Source of the DNA: Polynucleobacter sp. 86C-FISCH
GTDB lineage: Bacteria; Pseudomonadota; Gammaproteobacteria; Burkholderiales; Burkholderiaceae
NCBI RefSeq assembly: GCF_018882415.1
Contig: NZ_JACVOL010000001.1
Coordinates: 1,527,531 to 1,591,530 of the forward strand
Direction of reading: 5' to 3'
DNA length: 64,000 nt
The notes beneath the pieces are model-generated. The model worked only from the letters and a program-made list of their open reading frames with translations. It ran no database searches and was not told the DNA's origin. Made by a program: the position numbers and the translations under genes. Of this stretch, positions 61,277 to 64,000 are shown piece by piece (positions within the stretch are counted from its first letter, which is position 1; every line of letters starts with the position of its first letter).

Positions 61277-62545
61277 ATGAGCTCTGATAATTCTTTGCCA
61301 CCATTGCCGTTAGGTCCAGCACCTAAGCGAGCTACGCGTCAGGCAACTGTTGCCTGGAAAACCAACATCATTACCGTTGGAGGAGATGCTCCTGTTCGTG
61401 TGCAGTCGATGACCAATACCGATACTGCCGATGCAGTTGGCACAGCAATCCAGGTAAAAGAATTGGCGCGTGCTGGTTCAGAGATGGTGCGCATTACTGT
61501 CAATACACCAGAAGCAGCTGCTGCAGTTCCTTATATTCGTGAGCAGTTGGACAAGATGGATGTCTTGGTACCACTCATTGGTGACTTCCACTACAACGGC
61601 CACACTTTATTAAATGATTTCCCAGAGTGCGCAAAGGCGCTCTCTAAGTACCGCATTAATCCAGGCAATGTAGGCAAGGGCGCGAAGCGTGATCCACAAT
61701 TTGCTCAGATGATTGAAGCCGCATGTAAATACGACAAGCCGATTCGTATTGGTGTGAACTGGGGCAGCTTAGATCAAGATCTCTTGGCTTCGATCATGGA
61801 TAGTAATGCGGCTTTAGCAGTCCCAAAAACTGCGCAAGAGGTGATGATTGAGGCTTTGATTCAATCTGCGTTGCAGTCTGCAGAAAAAGCGGTTGAATTT
61901 GGGATGAACCCTGATCAAATTTTGTTGTCTTGCAAAGTAAGTAATGTGCAGGACTTGGTTGCGGTATATCGCGATCTCTCTCGTCGCTCTGACTATCCAT
62001 TGCATTTGGGTTTAACTGAAGCAGGCATGGGCAGCAAAGGAATTGTTTCTTCAACTGCAGCAATGGGTATCTTGTTGCAAGAAGGTATTGGCGACACGAT
62101 TCGTGTTTCGTTAACACCTGATCCAGGCGCTCCTCGAGAAAACGAAGTCATTGTTGCGCAGGAGATATTGCAGACCATGGGCCTGCGTAATTTCACGCCG
62201 ATGGTGATTGCTTGTCCTGGTTGCGGCAGAACAACTAGTACCACTTTCCAAGAATTAGCAGCCAATATTCAGTCTTACTTACGTCAACAAATGCCGGTTT
62301 GGAAGAAAACTCATCCTGGCGTTGAGAATATGAATGTGGCCGTCATGGGATGCATCGTCAATGGCCCAGGTGAGAGTAAGCATGCCAATATTGGTATTTC
62401 CTTGCCAGGTACTGGAGAAACCCCAGCTGCCCCAGTGTTCGTAGATGGGGTTAAAGTAAAAACGCTGCGTGGTGAGAGAATTGCCGAAGAGTTCCAGGTG
62501 ATTGTGGATGAATACGTAAAACAAAACTACGCGGCTAAGGTTTAA
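61277..62545 (+). CDS. ispG: 4-hydroxy-3-methylbut-2-enyl diphosphate synthase IspG
   Basis: This 422-residue iron-sulfur enzyme of the MEP isoprenoid pathway contains [10 protein letters not shown] near residue 40, [11 protein letters not shown], and R-I-N-P-G-N-V-G. The cluster cysteines are in [10 protein letters not shown] and [13 protein letters not shown] 61277 is 26 bases after rlmN. The rodZ gene that often lies between rlmN and ispG is absent here. Confidence 0.97.
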   Translation: MSSDNSLPPLPLGPAPKRATRQATVAWKTNIITVGGDAPVRVQSMTNTDTADAVGTAIQVKELARAGSEMVRITVNTPEAAAAVPYIREQLDKMDVLVPLIGDFHYNGHTLLNDFPECAKALSKYRINPGNVGKGAKRDPQFAQMIEAACKYDKPIRIGVNWGSLDQDLLASIMDSNAALAVPKTAQEVMIEALIQSALQSAEKAVEFGMNPDQILLSCKVSNVQDLVAVYRDLSRRSDYPLHLGLTEAGMGSKGIVSSTAAMGILLQEGIGDTIRVSLTPDPGAPRENEVIVAQEILQTMGLRNFTPMVIACPGCGRTTSTTFQELAANIQSYLRQQMPVWKKTHPGVENMNVAVMGCIVNGPGESKHANIGISLPGTGETPAAPVFVDGVKVKTLRGERIAEEFQVIVDEYVKQNYAAKV

Positions 62546-62572
62546 ACAGGTTTAAGCAAAACAATAATAAAA

Positions 62573-63901
62573 ATGACTGATCAAAACGTAAAAGATAAAG
62601 TTCAAAAAACGCAGAAGATTAACGGCGTACGCGGCATGAATGATTTGCTGCCAGCCGATGCTGCTCAATGGGCGCATCTTGAACATGTTTTGCGTGATCT
62701 CACGCGCGCTTATGGCTATGAATTTTTGAGAACGCCTATTGTGGAAGCTACGGCGGTATTTCAGCGCGGTATTGGTGAGGTGACTGATATCGTTGAGAAG
62801 GAAATGTATTCCTTTGAAGATCGTTTGAATGGCGAGCAATTGACTTTGCGCCCAGAGGGTACAGCTGCATTAGTGCGTTCCGTGATTGAGAACAATTTGC
62901 TGTACGAAGGACCAAAGCGTCTCTGGTATACGGGTCCGATGTTCCGCCATGAGCGTCCACAGCGTGGTCGCTATCGCCAGTTCCACCAGTTCGGTATTGA
63001 AGCCTTGGGCTTTGCTGGACCTGATATCGATGCAGAAATTATTCTCATGGGCCAGCGCCTATGGGATGAGCTAGGTCTGAAGGGCGTTCGTTTAGAGATT
63101 AACTCTCTGGGTCAGGCGCCTGAGCGTGCAGAGCATCGTGCAGCCCTGGTAACGTATTTTGAGAAGAACAAATCGCAGTTGGACGAAGACTCACAACGCC
63201 GTCTGCTTACAAATCCTTTACGAATTTTGGATTCTAAGAATCCAGAGATGCAGGCCTTGATCGAAGGTGCGCCGAAATTGTTGGATTTCTTGGGTGAAGA
63301 GTCGCTGAAGCATTTCAATGCGGTACAAGCTTTGCTTAAAGCGAATAACATCCCTTGCAAAATTAATCCCCGCTTAGTTCGTGGCTTAGATTATTACAAC
63401 CTCACAGTATTTGAGTGGGTGACAGAAGAGTTAGGTGCGCAGGGCACTATCGCTGGTGGTGGTCGCTATGATCCCTTAATTGAACGCATGGGCGGCAAAG
63501 CTGCTCCTGCATGTGGTTGGGCAATGGGTATGGAGCGTGTTCTTGAGCTCAAGAAAGTTTCTGGTTCCTTGCCGGAAACCCAGGCGCAATGCGATATTTT
63601 TGTTTTGCACCAGGGCGGTGAGACTTTAACGGCCGCCATGATTATTGCCGAGCGTTTACGTAGTGCTGGAATCGATACCATTCTTTTCTGCCCTCCAGAT
63701 GGTCAATCCGCTAGCTTTAAGTCCCAAATGAAGAAGGCGGATAGTAGTGGGGCTGCCTTTGCGGTCATTATTGGTCCTGATGAATTGGCTAAGAACGAGG
63801 CTCAACTCAAGGATCTGCGCGGCACAGGTGAACAGAAGTCTATTCCTTTAGATGATGTCTTGGGAGCAGCAATTGATGCCTTGGTAGGCGCCTCCGAATA
63901 G
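62573..63901 (+). CDS. hisS: Histidyl-tRNA synthetase
   Basis: This 442-residue class II synthetase has motif 1 near residue 50 (F-L-R-T-P-I-V-E), motif 2 [16 protein letters not shown], and the His-specific [15 protein letters not shown]. Motif 3 lies at [10 protein letters not shown], and the anticodon-binding domain forms the final about 100 residues. ATG 62573 follows ispG by 27 bases. The gene is complete. Confidence 0.97.
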   Translation: MTDQNVKDKVQKTQKINGVRGMNDLLPADAAQWAHLEHVLRDLTRAYGYEFLRTPIVEATAVFQRGIGEVTDIVEKEMYSFEDRLNGEQLTLRPEGTAALVRSVIENNLLYEGPKRLWYTGPMFRHERPQRGRYRQFHQFGIEALGFAGPDIDAEIILMGQRLWDELGLKGVRLEINSLGQAPERAEHRAALVTYFEKNKSQLDEDSQRRLLTNPLRILDSKNPEMQALIEGAPKLLDFLGEESLKHFNAVQALLKANNIPCKINPRLVRGLDYYNLTVFEWVTEELGAQGTIAGGGRYDPLIERMGGKAAPACGWAMGMERVLELKKVSGSLPETQAQCDIFVLHQGGETLTAAMIIAERLRSAGIDTILFCPPDGQSASFKSQMKKADSSGAAFAVIIGPDELAKNEAQLKDLRGTGEQKSIPLDDVLGAAIDALVGASE

Positions 63902-63948
63902 AATTAGCCTAATACTTATAAATTACTTATTAATTAGTTTGGATTGAC

Positions 63949-64000
63949 ATGCCTTTAGATCTAGAAGAACAAGAACAATTAGACCAATTCAAAGCGTTTT
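63949..64000 (+). CDS. YfgM-like SecYEG-ancillary protein (5' end only)
   Basis: Only 17 codons are within the window: M-P-L-D-L-E-E-Q-E-Q-L-D-Q-F-K-A-F. This matches the D-L-E-E-Q-E-Q-L-D-x-L/F-K-A-W start of YfgM, the TPR protein of the SecYEG translocon periplasmic chaperone network. hisS-yfgM-bamB is the usual order in this group. The rest of the gene is beyond the right edge. Confidence 0.8.
   Translation, partial: MPLDLEEQEQLDQFKAF

Noticed and set aside
1..64000. tRNA or rRNA genes, CRISPR array, insertion sequence or prophage
   Set aside because: Looked for TTCGAAT-type T-arms, repeat-spacer patterns, transposase motifs and terminal repeats on both strands; none was seen, though weak remnants cannot be excluded by eye.

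Overview
The window looks like chromosomal DNA of a small-genome freshwater betaproteobacterium of the Burkholderiales, most probably Polynucleobacter or a close relative. This is inferred from the moderate G+C content, the three Bug/TctC-type solute-binding proteins, AddAB in place of RecBCD, the ndk-rlmN-ispG-hisS-yfgM order, and a 4.5S RNA gene divergent from dnaX. No rRNA, tRNA, insertion sequence, prophage or CRISPR array was seen. Coding density is very high and most intergenic gaps are under 250 bases.

Layout. 1-8.7 kb: a partial Bug protein, a small Hc1-like protein, hydroxyisobutyrate dehydrogenase, SelD, thiol and transglutaminase-like proteins, RhlE, a thiol dioxygenase/thioesterase/GNAT operon and an exported protein with a duplicated domain. 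8.7-12.6 kb: a molybdate/tungstate-binding cluster (molbindin, two TupA-like proteins, a divergent ModE-PBP regulator, ModA) without any permease or ATPase. 12.7-15.4 kb: Fur-box-preceded feoAB and a c-type cytochrome. 15.4-24.3 kb: SemiSWEET, fumarylpyruvate-hydrolase-like enzyme, lipoprotein hydrolase, divergent crotonase, DUF5993-DsbB pair, a Bug protein, and a four-lipoprotein operon containing YcfL and LpoB. 24.3-29.9 kb (minus strand): MATE exporter, GT-C glycosyltransferase, ribosomal protein L31B, Rho and thioredoxin. 29.9-36.5 kb: addB-addA. 36.7-38.8 kb: a beta-decarboxylating dehydrogenase translationally coupled to a Bug protein. 38.9-41.7 kb: an SOS-box-controlled umuDC cassette that appears to end in an unannotated 47-residue membrane protein, convergent with a DEDDh exonuclease. 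41.8-46 kb: another tiny membrane ORF, an Ntn hydrolase, 4.5S RNA and dnaX-ybaB-recR. 46.2-53.8 kb: an OprB-type porin and an HME-RND efflux system. 53.8-58.3 kb: surE-pcm-nlpD running into a PolB-like exonuclease and rlmD, with no rpoS. 58.4-64 kb: a tiny membrane ORF, BAX-inhibitor-1 protein, ndk, rlmN, ispG, hisS and the start of yfgM.

The working themes are DNA repair (AddAB, UmuDC, RecR, DnaX, two DEDD exonucleases), envelope biogenesis (LpoB group, NlpD, DsbB), metal and oxyanion handling (Mo/W cluster, Feo, RND efflux) and organic-acid uptake. The most interesting items are the transporter-less Mo/W-binding cluster with its fused ModE-PBP regulator, and several unannotated small membrane proteins, above all the one that appears to be part of the SOS-controlled umuDC operon. 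All assignments come from reading the sequence; no database search was run.
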